Shown one piece after another: positions 1 through 11,973 of a stretch of DNA of 64,000 nucleotides (its first letter is position 1; each line of letters opens with the position of its first letter). The position numbers and the translations under genes are program-made. The stretch lies in NCBI GenBank assembly GCA_963930655.1, contig OZ005606.1, forward strand, positions 11,117,501-11,181,500. Direction: 5' to 3'. Source of the DNA: Myrica gale. Its lineage: Eukaryota > Streptophyta > Magnoliopsida > Fagales > Myricaceae. The notes beneath the pieces were generated by a model, which saw only the letters and a program-made list of their open reading frames with translations, was not told the origin of the DNA and did no database searches.

Positions 1-1228
1 TTTCTTGCTAGTCGTGCCGATTCCTCTCTCTTTATCTATCCAAGTCCTCATGGTGTTATTTATCTCCTCCTATATGTCGATGATATGGTAATCACGGGCA
101 GCAACTCTTCTATGCTGAATTCTCTCATTGATCGGCTAGCCAAAGAATTTTCCATGAAAGATCTCGGTGATCTACACTATTTTTTGGGGATTGAAGTTGT
201 CCGAAATGACAAGGGTCTTTTCTCAGCCAAGCTAAATATGCGCTTGATCTGTTGACTCAAGCAGAAATGGTTGATTGCAAGCCTATCTCAACTCCTTTTT
301 TGGTGGGATCTCGTCTAACCAATTCTGGTACTTCCTACTCAGATGCTACACAATTTTGTTCTCTAGCTGGCGCCTTACAATATTTGACTCTTACGCAGCC
401 TGATTTATCCTACAGTATTAGCTTTATATGTCAATATATGCACGCTCCCACAGTTGATCATTTTAGAGCCTTGAAGCGTATTTTTTCTATCTCAAAGGAA
501 TCTACCATTATGGCCTGCAACTCTCATAGGATTCCTCTCAGACTTTGCTTGGCTATTCTGATGCTGATTGGGCCGGCTGTCCTGTCACTCGGCGTTCAAC
601 AGCCGGATTTGCTGTTTATCTTGGCCGCAACTTAATTTCATGGTGCTTTAAAAAGCAAACTACCGTTGCACGTTCTAGTGCTGAGGCCGAGTACCGTGCT
701 CTTGCCTCTGTTGCTGCAGAATTTTCATGGATGCTTCAACTTCTTCGGGAACTCCGAATCCAACTCCCCTATCCTCCGAGACTCTTATGCGACAACAATA
801 GTGCCATATTCATTGCTTCCAACCCGGTCACCAAATCTCGCTCCAAACATATTGATATTGACTATCATTTTGTTCGGGAACTTGTTGCTCGACGGGTTAT
901 TAGTCTCGGTTTTGTTCCCTCACACTTGCAGTTGGCTGATGTTTTCACAAAACCGGTGGCCAAATTACAGTTTTTATTGGATCGTGGCAAGTTGTGCGTC
1001 TTTCCTATTTCTACAACGCCAACTTTGAGAGGGGATATTAGAGGACAATCTGACTCCTCTAATTATGACCAAGATATCAGCCAAGATATAAGTGATCCTC
1101 CACAATTGTAGCACTCTGTTTTCCTTGGATATTCGTTTTCATATTTGTAATTGTACTGTTACTATGTAACTTCTGTCTATAAATGAATTTCTCCTCACAG
1201 CATATTCCCTTGAGGCATTTCCTTTACA
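1..1228 (+). mobile_element. Ty1/copia retrotransposon, 3' part (RT, RNase H, 3' LTR)
   Basis: The window opens inside a copia pol gene. Bases 1-240 read as reverse transcriptase with the catalytic YVDD box (LLYVDDMVITG) and the KDLGDLHYFLGIEV block. Reading then shifts frame near 240 and again near 540. Bases 545-1015 encode RNase H with the [16 protein letters not shown] and LADVFTKP landmarks of copia elements. A purine tract (gagagggga, ending at 1035) precedes a probable 3' LTR from about 1036 to 1228, which ends in ACA. The frameshifts show the element is dead. The 5' part lies outside the window, so the full length and target duplication cannot be judged. Confidence 0.9.
1036..1228 (+). 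repeat. probable 3' LTR of the first copia element
   Basis: This stretch follows the purine tract after the RNase H region. It begins TATTAGAGG, probably a mutated TGTTAGAGG, and contains a TATAAAT box near 1178. The end at 1228 is set only by a terminal ACA, because the partner LTR is outside the window. Confidence 0.45.
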
Positions 1229-1639
1229 TCCGATACATGAACATGTACAACTAGGGACCCATAAAAAGAGAGAGGTCAAACAAAGAAAGAGAGAATATAT
1301 ATCCCACCTGCTTCCCAAAAACGCCTTAGACGATCAGTTTTTCTTCAGGATTACAGCGGATCAGATGTTTTTGGAGTAATATTGCACTAATGATTTCGGT
1401 AGTAATCACGTCGAAGTGTTTTCCATCCCAAAGAGAAAATTTATAACCGCTCCTTGTTTTTTTCCCCCTTGTGTAAGAAAAGATGTCTTAAGGTTGTCAA
1501 CAGTTATAAACTTTGACCTTTTCAATTCTATTAGGACCATTGAAATTTTGCTAATTAGGTCAATAGTATGCACAGTAAAAGGATTAACATTTTCCAAAAT
1601 CCTTTTTTTCCTCCAATAGTTAATTAAAGGTCAAATGTG

Positions 1640-1695
<56 letters not shown>

Positions 1696-1937
1696 GATTA
1701 ACATTTTCTAAAATCCTTTTTTTCCATAAGATCGTATTAGAAAACCCACCCTAGATGATAGATTTTAGTTGTTTGAGAGCTATGTGATAAAATTGGATAA
1801 CATTTTGCCCGGGACAAAACATATTGATACTCTTAACGATAATTTCAACACATTTTTTCATTTTTTTTATTGCAAATTAAAAGAGTACATTTCGTAGGCT
1901 AGTTATATATTCTATGCTTGTGTGTGTGCACATGCAG
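1229..1937. other. intergenic, AT microsatellite flanked by a short direct repeat
   Basis: No gene is seen. An alternating AT tract runs from about 1639 to 1692. A segment of roughly 35 bp beginning AAAAGGATTAACATTTTC occurs before it (from about 1577) and directly after it (from about 1692), so the microsatellite sits between two copies of the same sequence. The region is downstream of the peroxidase on its strand and should hold that gene's 3' UTR near 1860-1937. Confidence 0.5.
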
Positions 1938-4819
1938 TCAATTAAAGGATGAGCATACACGCCTAATTTCACCCCGGGAACCCGTCTTGACACCGATCTG
2001 ACCCATCTTCACTATGGATTCCACAAAGTCTGCTTCAAAAGATGGTCCAAATAATGGATTGAGGAGACCAAAGTAGGAGTCTATTATACGCCGGGTGATC
2101 TCATCGTCGTTGAGCCTGGCGTCGGATTCTAGCACAGCAAAACCGTCCCTAATGTTTTGGAAAATGTGTTTGTCAAATGTCTGCTCGCTCCCACGGTCTG
2201 TTGACAATCGTACGTTAACATCCCCATTCTGAGGGCACCTGGCCTTCAAATCTGGTAGGAAAGCAGGGTTGATGGCTGGATCTGATCCTCCACCTGGGAA
2301 AAAGTTGTAAAGCCTTCTGGTCATGAAGAAGCATGCGGTGGTTCCAATTGTATGAGCAGCTGAATGTTTCAGCATCAAGGGGATCAGTAATTACAGCCAC
2401 AGATCATATCAATACACACGAGATTAATTTGTGCAATCTTGCATCACAAGTTTGTACTAAAAGATCATCATACTGCGAAGACATCTCCAAATTCTGAATC
2501 AAACAACTACAAAAAAATCAGTCTATAGCCGCGGTCTTTTTAGCGGCGGTATCTAAAAACGCCGCTAAATGGTGTTTTTAGCGGCGTTTTAAAAAACCGC
2601 TGCAAAATATTTATCTATAGCCGCGGTTTTTTAGCCGCGGTCTTGGACCGCTGCTATATAACCCCTATAGCGGCGTTTATTTAAAAACGAGGCTAAAGGA
2701 GACATTTTTAGCAGCGTTTTCGAGAAAACGCTGCTAAAGATGCGATATACAGCGGTGGTCTATGTGACCGCGGCTATAGGGATAGTTTATAGCAGCATTA
2801 AACATAAAACGCTGCTATAAATCTGGTATCTACAGCGGCAGTCTATGTGACAGCCGCGGTAAATTACACCTTTAGCGACATTTATTTAAAAACGCTGCTA
2901 AAGGTGTAATATATAGCGGCGGTCTATGTGACCGCTGCTAGAGTGTTAGTTTATAGCAACGTTAAACATAAAACGCTGCTATAAATCAGGTATCCAAAAA
3001 AACGCTGCTATAGGGCTAATTAAAAATAACAGTTTTTATTTATTAATTATAAGTTAATTAATGTAAATAATTATTTTATATATTATTATATTCATTTGAA
3101 TACATAATTTTATTTTGTCATGTATATGAAAATTTTTATTTTAGTGGACCTACTTAATAAAATATGAAATTAGATGGATTGTTATGAAAATTGAAGTTGT
3201 TATATGATATATTTTAAATTATACTGATAATTATTATGGTAATTGCCACTAAAGGTATGCGGTCTAGACCGCCGCTATATGATCGCCACTATAGGTTGGT
3301 GGGTCTATAGCGGCGGTCTAACCCGCCGCTATATGACCGCCCCTATAGGTTGGCGAGTCTATAGCGGCGGTCACACCCGCCGCTATAAGAGTGCCGCTAT
3401 ATGTAGCGGTCCTATAGCCGCGGTCTAGACCGCCGCTACAGGTATGGTTATATAGCGGCGGTTCGGACCGCCGCTAGAGACCGCGGCTATAGATTTGTAT
3501 ATACCCGCGGTCTCAAAAACCGCCGCTATAGCCTACTGCGGCGGTGATTTAGCGGCGTTCTGGACCGCGGCTAAAGTTTTAGCAACGGTTTTTTTGCCTT
3601 TAGCAGCGCGTTTTTTTTGTAGTGAACCTTTGTGGACATACGAGTACGAGAGTTTGTCTCATGTCAAATTTCTATTATATCAAACTTGTGCATATAGAAA
3701 GACTAAAGAGGAAATTCGTAAACTACTGACACTGGCTTTTTATAAGGTTTAAATGTTTTGGTTCTCTCGCACTAAACTAGGACAAAAAGAATAGCCTAGA
3801 GAGAATCAATAATTATTTTCCAACATTAATGCTATGTCCTTGTCAGTTGAAGGTGAAGGGACCACTTAGGGATCAGCAACCGACAAATAGGTTAACGTTT
3901 TAAAGTAATATCACAACCATTATGCGGAAGAAAACATCATAAATATTAATTATTTTTTAAGTATTTGTGTGCAAGTATCCAAAGAAAAAAGAACAAAGCC
4001 AGCTTTATTCACATCGCTTATCAGTTTCACCAAACGTAAGTTCATCTAACCTGCATGAGAGAGAGAGAGAGAAAAGCATAATACCACTCAAAAGTACCAG
4101 GTCTTTCTCGGTGAGTCCTTTCCGCAAAAACTTGGCCTTAAGTTGCTGAATTGTATCACTAACATCCGGCATTTCAGCTGCCAATGAAATGCTGGAAACC
4201 CGTCCATCTGTTCTGCCCGTTGGAACCTGGTAAGCTGGTCCGTTTGCCTGTATTCTCCAACAAGCAATTATACTTACAAGGACACACATCTACATCAACT
4301 AAAGAATACATACTGCAGGAATAGAGATCAAGTCCAAAGGATTCCTTTAATTGTGTCTAATAAGTACCAAAGCGATGGAGTCTCGAGCCGCTAAGGCCAC
4401 AATGTCTGCACAAGAAACCACGCCTCGACATGCAGTTTCCAACTCCGCCTTGGCTTTCTCTATCACTTCGAACCCTCCAACGCCCTGGTGTCCAAATGCG
4501 TGCCTCTCAGCATTTGGAACATTTTCGATCAAAATCGAACCATCACAGCCCTGTTGTCCAAATGCCATAGAAAAAACACCGATCAATACGTGCATGTGTC
4601 AAAGAGAGAGAGAGAGAGAGAGACCTCGACAAAGCAGTCATGGAAGTGGAGCCTGAGTAAGACCGCCGCAATGTTAGCGTTAGAGAGAACGGCTTCTTTG
4701 ACGACAGCGCGGACTATGGACTCAGCATCCGGGCATGTTTCAGCGTAGAAACCGACTCTGAGTTGCCCCTCGGATATCCCAATAAAAAATGAAAGTACGA
4801 GAAACAAGATAATCGCCAT
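1938..4819 (-). CDS. class III secretory peroxidase (peroxidase 43-like)
   Basis: Four exons on the minus strand join in frame: 4625-4819, 4368-4550, 4085-4247 and 1938-2359. All introns have GT/AG ends. They total 963 nt and give 320 residues, the usual size. Residues 1-18 form a signal peptide, and mature Gln19 fits a secreted wall or vacuolar enzyme. Distal catalytic Arg56 and His60 lie in RLHFHDCF. The Ca site is GCDGS (66-70). The proximal haem ligand is His183 in AAHTIGTT. All eight disulfide cysteines are present. The enzyme oxidises phenolic substrates with H2O2. Intron 3 splits the codon just before AAHTIG, a classic position in this family, and carries a 1,120-bp CACTA-type element. 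The [13 protein letters not shown] block resembles the peroxidase 43 branch, but this is from memory. No break was found, so it looks functional. Confidence 0.93.
2505..3624. mobile_element. non-autonomous CACTA-type element in peroxidase intron 3
   Basis: The ends are AACTACAAAAAAA (left, first base mutated from C) and TTTTTTTGTAGTG (right), the CACTAC inverted repeat of the En/Spm superfamily. A 3-bp target duplication AAC flanks it (2502-2504 and 3625-3627), as expected. Both arms (about 2520-3015 and 3240-3605) are dense arrays of a short motif around TAGCGGCGGTC in direct and inverted orientation. They surround an AT-rich core. No transposase reading frame exists, so it needed a partner in trans. 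It lies wholly in the intron and leaves all peroxidase splice sites intact. Confidence 0.85.
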
Positions 4820-5686
4820 CACTACTGGTGAATATCGTCCGCTCTCAGAGATTAAAACGACAGAGCTTATTAGCTTAAGAAGGAGAACAGGTCGAACAGA
4901 GAAAGTCGTGAGAGACGGCCGGGAATCTCTCGGTAGCCCTTATACTGACAGCTTTCACGATAGAATGGCAATGTGTCGTAAGGAGGGGGTGAAAGACGGG
5001 AAATGTGGTCTCATAGATTTAAGGATAGTAAGTGGTCCATCCGATCTAGACCGGATTTAATTTTTTTAAAAAATTATTCGCAGACTGGTGCGCAGTGCAG
5101 CTCTGTGCACTGAGTAGCTGCAGTGGAGAGCCGCACTGCTTTTTTAATATATTAAAAAAAATTTTAAAAAATTGTTTACTAAAAATTTATAAAATTGGAT
5201 CGCATATCAAAAATTTATAAAATCAGACTGGACCGGAAATCCGGTCTGATCCGGTATGCGATCCGGCTTTTTTCCGCCCTCGTGTCAATTTAAATGCATG
5301 TGCTGTCAACTTGCTGCTCATACCTCTTTTATTCACTCTTTTTTCTCCAAGTTGCCTTTTGACCCACTTGGATTGTCTTAATAGCTAAAGCGTACAACTT
5401 CCGGTGTGAACACGGTCCTGAATTTGATTTTCGGATCAAATTGATAAGACTAAATAAATAGTGGGTCATACTGTCGACTTGTTATCGGCCGGGCCTCCAA
5501 ATAATTGTGATTAATATTAAAAAATTATAAAATAATATTTCTTTTTTAATTAAATAATTTTTTATTATTATAATATTTATTTAAATATTCACTCTCTTCA
5601 CTTTTTTACGAACTCTCATGAAATATCTTTACTTTTTCACAAACTCTAATATCCAATATTTCCACAACCCAAAAGTATCTGGTATA
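4820..5686. promoter_or_regulatory. peroxidase upstream region
   Basis: This is the sequence upstream of the peroxidase ATG (read on the minus strand). A TATAAG-like box lies near 4938-4943, about 120 bp from the start codon, and could be the core promoter. Further upstream (5050-5280) are two short segments built on CCGGTCTGATCCGG-like words, then AT-rich DNA. No other gene is seen. Confidence 0.35.
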
Positions 5687-5691
5687 CATCA

Positions 5692-5894
5692 TTTTAAGAT
5701 TAAACTGAGAATTCATTTCAATTGCATTTGTATTTACTTTGCTGACATGACATTTCGTTAGTAAGTTGTGAATACAGTTGTTAGGCTTTATTTTGTTATA
5801 TCCTCTGTATATATAACAGAGCTACCATAATGTAAATAATTCAATGAATTAATTCTCTCAATTCATTTCCTCTTGTCTTACCCTCTGTTTAACA
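5692..5894 (+). repeat. 5' LTR of the 5692-11968 copia element
   Basis: It matches 11764-11968 over nearly its whole length, including the shared AATTCAATGAATTAATTC block. It ends GTTTAACA just before the primer-binding site at 5895-5906. The first bases (TTTTAAG) depart from the usual TG start. Confidence 0.8.
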
Positions 5895-7499
5895 TGGTAT
5901 CAGAGCTTTTGTTCTGATTGATTCATGACTTTCTGTCACGCCCTGTATCAGTACTTACCTTTTAGGCTCACTTATAAGAATAGTATGCACACAACGGGAA
6001 TTACAACATGAATAAATCATCTTAAGGCCTGACAAGTGGCTTTAAAAAAAACTACTTAGCGAAAACGTTTAAGTTAAATTCATAAGTATACTAAGAAAGG
6101 AAAATTAATAGTTTCAGGGTTTAACGAAAGCGACATACAAAAATTATTAAAAGTTTATAAAATTTCCACAATGGTACTGTACAAAAGCGAACTCCTTCAT
6201 GAGGATACAAAAGGAAAAAAGAAAAAAAAAACACAACGGAAACTGTCTAAAAACTTTTCGTCCTATACATATCTGTAATCTGGCTAAACTTCCCAACTAA
6301 CAAAAAAAATTGACCTAACCCAATTCTATCGTCTAGTCAACCCTTGACTCAGTATCGGATGTGAGGTCAACAATCTCATTTTCCTCAATGCCCTCTATCG
6401 GCAGCGCCGGTGAAGGAGGGTCAATGAGTAGGAGGGTTGAATCAACATCAACTACCCCAAATTCCACTACTGGGGACGCCGGAGGGTCTTGAGGTACCAT
6501 TGGGGATTGTACCCCACATAGACCTCATACGAATCAATAACAAAGTTTGAGATAGTCAATACTAGTATATATGGGTCAACATCCAATAGTTCTTGGCTCA
6601 TAAAGGTCAACATCTGACGTGTTCGATGCCCACAACCACAACAGTACATACAAAAAGAATTAAACAAATAAAGGGGTGAATCCTACTAGCTCAATAAGGG
6701 GGAAAATGAGACATATCACGTAAAACAAATAAGTATGAACAAACATGGTAATAGGTAAACAGTAATTAAGCATTGATAAGAATAAGCAGAATAGCGATAT
6801 ATGATCGAATGCAATGCAGAAATGATGAATCTGTTTCCTGGTCATTGAATTTTCTTTTCTTTTTTTCTTTTCTTTTCTTTCTTTCTTTCAAGTCATCAGA
6901 GGTGTCCTTTAGTCTCTCTGTTTAACCCCTAGAGTCTGGGTTGTGTGTCTCTCCTCTCCTCTAGGACTTTCCCGTGCCCCGGCACCAGGACCCAGTTAGG
7001 CATAATTGTTCATCGCCTAGGGATACCAACCATTATCCTTTCAGTGGTGGCTTGCACTATCCCACTATTGTGATCGGTATCGTCACCCTGTCATCGGACC
7101 ACCTCTAGGTATGGGTTTCATTTCTGTCATTTCATTATTAGATTTCTTACACCCATGACATGACTCATGACAGGAAAATGCAACATGTATCATACATCAA
7201 ACGTCATGTGTAATTACAACAAACGAAATTCATATCATGTATAATTACAACAAACAAAATTCATAGTAAGCTTTCATAAAAAGACCTAAGTTTCATTTCA
7301 TGATATTAATGTGTTAAACTCAGTCAACCCAATATATATATCACATGCTATTAAAAGGCAAGTCCAACAACTTATAAATTTAAGTTATTTTCTTTTCTTT
7401 CTAAACCCGGTTGTATTTAGAAGAAGGGATTTAAGGCCCTTTACTAGTTTCAAAAGAAAATCCTACCGGGCATAAGAAGAAAAACCTTTCAGGCATTCT

Positions 7500-7790
7500 T
7501 TAAAAAAAACATACCGAGCATGTGCTTCCCGGGCACAAAAACTCTTCCCGGCCCTAGAAAAACTCTTTCGGGCACAAAACAAAAAAACATCTCCCCGAGC
7601 ATTTTTAAAAGAGCTTCCCGGACCTTTATAAAAGAGCTCCCTGGGTTCTTATAAAAGAGTTGCCCGAGTTTTTATAAGAGAGTTGTCCGGGTTTTTATAA
7701 GTCTTTCCCAGTCATTTATGAAACCTTCCTGGCCTATAAAAATTATCCTCGGACATTGTTACTTGTCCCAGGGCATTTCTTTGTTAAAAA
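7500..7790. repeat. decayed short tandem repeat, about 30-bp unit
   Basis: About eight diverged units alternate a CCCGGGC- or CCCGAG-like core with TTTATAAAAGAG. They are clearest from 7590 to 7720. The array lies inside the 5934-9305 insertion and has no coding potential. Confidence 0.5.
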
Positions 7791-8026
7791 TCTCCTCGGG
7801 CTTTAAAATAAAAGAACACTTGTATGGTCATATTACTCTACAACTCATCTTAAGCCCTCTTGACTTTATTTTCTAAGGCTTTGATCTGCCATTTTATCCA
7901 CAAGATTCTTTCCATTTATACCCTATCAAACACACAAGTACCCAACGCAATAGAAGTCATGCTTAAATATGGCAAAAAATGAAGTTCATGCATGTACATA
8001 TTCTTCACCCATGACCAACTCGTAGC

Positions 8027-8359
8027 TAGGGGTGGGCAAACCGAGTTCGGGTTCAAAAATTGTAACCCGAACTCGAAAATTTGGTTTTTCTCATATATAA
8101 ACCCGAACCCGCCTAAACCAGCCCCGATCGGGTCGGAAACGGGTCGGTCCTGTTCGGATCGTCGGGTCACGGGTTTTTGACCACCCCGGCCTCAGCTGAG
8201 GGTATTAGATTTTCGGGTCGGGTTCGTTACTATACCCGAACCCGAAAATCGGTTTTTCTTTACATACAAACCCAAACCCACCTAAACCCGCCCCGATCGG
8301 GTAGGAAACGGGTCGGGCCGGTTCGGGTCTCGGGTCACTTGTTTTTTTGCCCACCACTA
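8027..8359. mobile_element. non-autonomous hAT-like element
   Basis: The terminal inverted repeats are TAGGGGTGGGCAAA (left) and TTTGCCCACCACTA (right). The flanks are CTCGTAGC (8019-8026) and CCCGTAGC (8360-8367), an 8-bp target duplication with one change, as hAT transposases make. The interior is two diverged copies of a segment rich in ACCCGAACCCG and CGGGTCGG, which suggests internal duplication. There is no transposase. Confidence 0.7.
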
Positions 8360-11300
8360 CCCGTAGCCTTCCAATTCCATATTCACTATTTTTTATATTG
8401 ACAGAGACCAAAAGACACCCAGATCACTCTTAACACATTTAAGCTTCACAAACATGCAACTAAAACTCCTTACATCCAATAAAACTTCTTGGGCTCTACC
8501 ATTCCCTTCCAACGTCAAATTAGATCCCTTACGTTACTCGGTTGAACTGCTTTTTCCTTGAATAAAAAAAATACCTAAACAGCAAGGCACTATGTTAGAA
8601 AAAGAAATGACAAAACTGATGGGAAAGAAAATGTGTAGTCCGAAACTATCTCACTCTCTCTTAATTTATCTTTCCCGATCTCTTCCCTTTGTTCGTTGGT
8701 CTATTCTTCCTCTTCTCCTTCGATAAGCTGGCGTCCTTCACTTTTCACGTCCTTTTCCTCCCTTTCTTTTCCAATCAGGTAATGTCACTCTCCCTATGAT
8801 TCCATCTATCAGACTTTATCTATCTCTTTTAGTCGAAAATGTAAGCAGACAACAACAAAGTAACAGTTAGCTCCCCCTGGCCGGTCTACACACCCTAAGC
8901 TAGGTAGGCAATCATTAGAGAGATCTAAAATCAGTTTGCAGCCATACATATGTTGCCACCACACTTCCCATTTCACACGTCTCTTTTTGTAACAAAAAGT
9001 CAATATGTGAGCCAATAACAAAGCTTCATATAGGCAGCCAGATAAAGGGCATTAAATGCACAACATGCAGTCAAGACATGTGGAAGAAAAGATTAGAATG
9101 AAATACGTCATGCACATAACGCCTAAACCAAAGTAAAAGTCACGGGCAAACAGGCCTCTGACCAAATAACAGGGTATTTATCGCCAGACATCCCAGGCAT
9201 CCAGGGCACAACACACCCGAGGTCCAGGCCCAATACTCCCGGGAACCAGGTCTCAGCACCCGGGATCCAATACTCCATGACATTCCCCGGGTCTCATGCA
9301 TTCCAATGGCAGTCCCAACTATCAACACTTCTCGGTACTTTCTTACAATCGTTGATGACTTTAGTCGGTCAACTTGGACTTATCTCATGCATTCCAAATC
9401 CCAAACTGCTCTCATTCTTCAGTCTTTTTATGCCATGATTGATACTTAGTTTAATACTAAGATCAAATGTATTATAACTGACAGTGGGGCTGAGTTTAAT
9501 CTCACTTCATTTTTTTTCTTTCTCATGGCATTATACACCAAACATCGTGTGTTGAGACTCCTCAACAAAACAGAATTGTCAAACGAAAGCACCAACACAT
9601 TTCACATTCCTCTCAAATTTTGGGGACATTGTATCCTTGTTGCGGTTTATCTCATAAATCGCACCCTCACTCATTTGTTACAAAACAAGTCTCCTTATGA
9701 GATTTTGTTTTCTATTCCACCTACTTATCATCACCTTCGTGTGTTTGGATGCCTTTGTTTTGCATCTACACTTCTTAGAAATTGTGCCAAATTTGATCCA
9801 CGAGCATTAAAATGTGTTCTGTTAGGATATCCCCATAGTACTAAAGGTTATACATTATACGACCTTAATACTCATTAGATTTTTGTTTCTCGGAATGTTA
9901 CTTTCTTTGAGAAAATTTTTCCATTTCAGAATCTGTCCAGTGATGATGATTCTATTGTTGTCCCAAACTCTATCTCTGATACTTTCGTATCTTTTCCTTG
10001 TCATTTTTCTTTCAATATTCCTTATGATGTTTGTGTCTCTTCGACTGATTATGGTGACATTACTACACCAGTTTCCATTTCAAATCCTGACATTCCTCTG
10101 CGTCGTTCAACTAGAACTAGAACTACACTTTACCTGCAACATTACTATTGTCAGACATCTCAATCCATGCTTCTTCCTCATTTGCGAAAATCCTCTATAT
10201 CAGGTAAACCACATGATATCTTCACCTCATCCCACCGTGCCTTTACTTCCGCTATAACCCTTCATACTGAGCCTCAGACTTTTACTCAAGCTGTTCAACA
10301 TGTTGAATGAAGGGATGCAATGCAGAAAGAAATTTGTGCACTTCAAGATAATAACACTCAGTAGATCACTTCTTTGCCTCCACATAAACAACCCATTGGT
10401 TGCAAATGGATTTATAAGATCAAGTATAAGTTATATGGTTCCATTGAGCGTTACAAGGCTCGCCTTGTTGCCAAAAGGTATACCCAACAGGAAGGATTCG
10501 ACTATTTCGACACATTTTCTTCTGTGGCTAAAATATCTACCGTTTGTGTTCTCCTTGCTTTAGCTGCTGCCCAGTCCTGGCATTTACATCAGTTAGATGT
10601 AAATAATGCTTTCCTCCATGGTAATCTTGATGAGGAGATTTATATGACCATACCACTTGGTTTTCAGGTTGAGGGGAGAAGGTTTGTTGACTTATCAAGT
10701 CCCTATATAGATTTAAGCAAGCATCAAGACAATGGTTTTGTAAGTTTTCTCAATTCTTCCTTGAGAATGGTTTTGTACAGTCCAAGGCTGACTATTCTCT
10801 ATTCACCTGTAAGACTGAGTCTTTTTTCCTTGCTTTACTTGTTTATGTTGATGACATAATTCTTGCAAGTAGTGACCTTCCAAGTGTTTCTTAATTTAAG
10901 AAGGTTATTGATGCTCAGTTTAAGATAAAAGATTTGGGCAACCTCAAGTTTTTTCTTGGGTTAGAAGTGGCCACATCAGCTAAAGACATCTTTTTGTGCT
11001 AACGCAAGTTTGCTTTAGATATCCTCACTGCTTCGGGTTTTACTGGTTCTCGACCCGCCAAAACACCTTTCGAACAACATCATCAGCTCAATTCTTCCAC
11101 TGGTTCCCTTTTACCTGATGCCACGGTTTATCGCAGGTTAATTGGTAAACGTTTGTATCTTACCATTTCTCGACCTGATCTGTCCTATTCTGTTCAGCTT
11201 CTAAGTCAGTTCATGGATGCACCATGAGAACCTCACTTACAGGCTGCTCATCTTGTTCTTCGTTATCTGAAAACTACGATTGGACAGGGTTTGTTCTTTT

Positions 11301-11763
11301 ATGCTACTTCTCCTTTACACATTAAGGCTTTTTCAGTGGGTATGCTATCTTCATTGGTGACTCTTTAGTCTCTTGGAAATCCATGAAACAGCTCACAGTT
11401 TCACGCTCTTCAGCTGAGGCTGAATATAGAGCTATGGTTGCGGTTGTTGCTAACATTCAGTGGTTGTTATATCTGTTTGCTGATTTTTGAATTGCTCACC
11501 CTCAACCTGCTCTTCTTTACTGTGATAACCATTCTGCCTTGCATATTGCTACGAACCCCGTCTTTCAAGAAAGGACGAAACACATTGAGATCGATTGCCA
11601 TTTCATACGTGATAAGCTCCCTGTTGGGATCATTCAACTTTTCATATTTCCTCTCGGCATCAAATCGCCGATCTTCTTACCAAACCTCTTAGTTATGATC
11701 AGTTTCAGTATCTACTTGGCAAGATGGGTGTGCTCAACATTCACACTCAATCTTGAAAGAGAG

Positions 11764-11968
11764 TTTTACAATTAAACTGAGAATTCATTTAAGTTGCATT
11801 TGTATTTACTTTGCTGACATGACATTTCGATAGTCTGTTGTGAATACAGTTGTTAAGTTTGTTAGTCTCTTATATCCTCTCTATATATAACAGAGCTACT
11901 GTAATGTAAATAATTCAATGAATTAATTCTCTCAATTCATTTCCTGTCGTCTTACTCTCGGTTTAACA
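11764..11968 (+). repeat. 3' LTR of the 5692-11968 copia element
   Basis: This is the second copy of the LTR, directly after the purine tract 11755-11763 and directly before the target repeat CATCA. Several substitutions from the 5' copy indicate an old insertion. Confidence 0.8.
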
Positions 11969-11973
11969 CATCA

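Larger units (their letters stand above)
5934..9305. mobile_element. unclassified insertion replacing the gag region of the copia element
   Basis: Copia leader sequence stops near 5933, and recognisable integrase resumes near 9310. The DNA between begins TGTCACGCCCTG, which resembles the start of plant gypsy-type LTRs, but no matching end or target duplication was found. It may therefore be a truncated LTR or several elements. It holds a pyrimidine tract (6850-6890), a decayed tandem repeat (about 7500-7790) and a hAT element (8027-8359). No coding region of more than marginal length is convincing. Confidence 0.4.
5692..11968 (+). mobile_element. decayed Ty1/copia retrotransposon with nested insertions
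   Basis: Two similar LTRs (5692-5894 and 11764-11968) bound the element. The 5-bp repeat CATCA flanks it (5687-5691 and 11969-11973). A primer-binding site TGGTATCAGAGC directly follows the 5' LTR, and the purine tract GAAAGAGAG precedes the 3' LTR. Between 9325 and 11740 is a pol remnant: integrase (YFLTIVDDFSRSTW), then reverse transcriptase ([39 protein letters not shown]) and RNase H, with many stops and frameshifts. The gag, protease and early integrase part is missing; about 3.4 kb of unrelated DNA stands in its place. Confidence 0.85.

Noticed and set aside
3243-3600. Open frames in the GCGGC repeat array of the peroxidase intron
   Set aside because: They only translate the short repeated motif of the CACTA-type element; no protein family features.
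9140-9328. Possible gene around the CCCGGG-rich segment before the copia integrase
   Set aside because: No domain or splice context; it sits at the border of the unclassified insertion.
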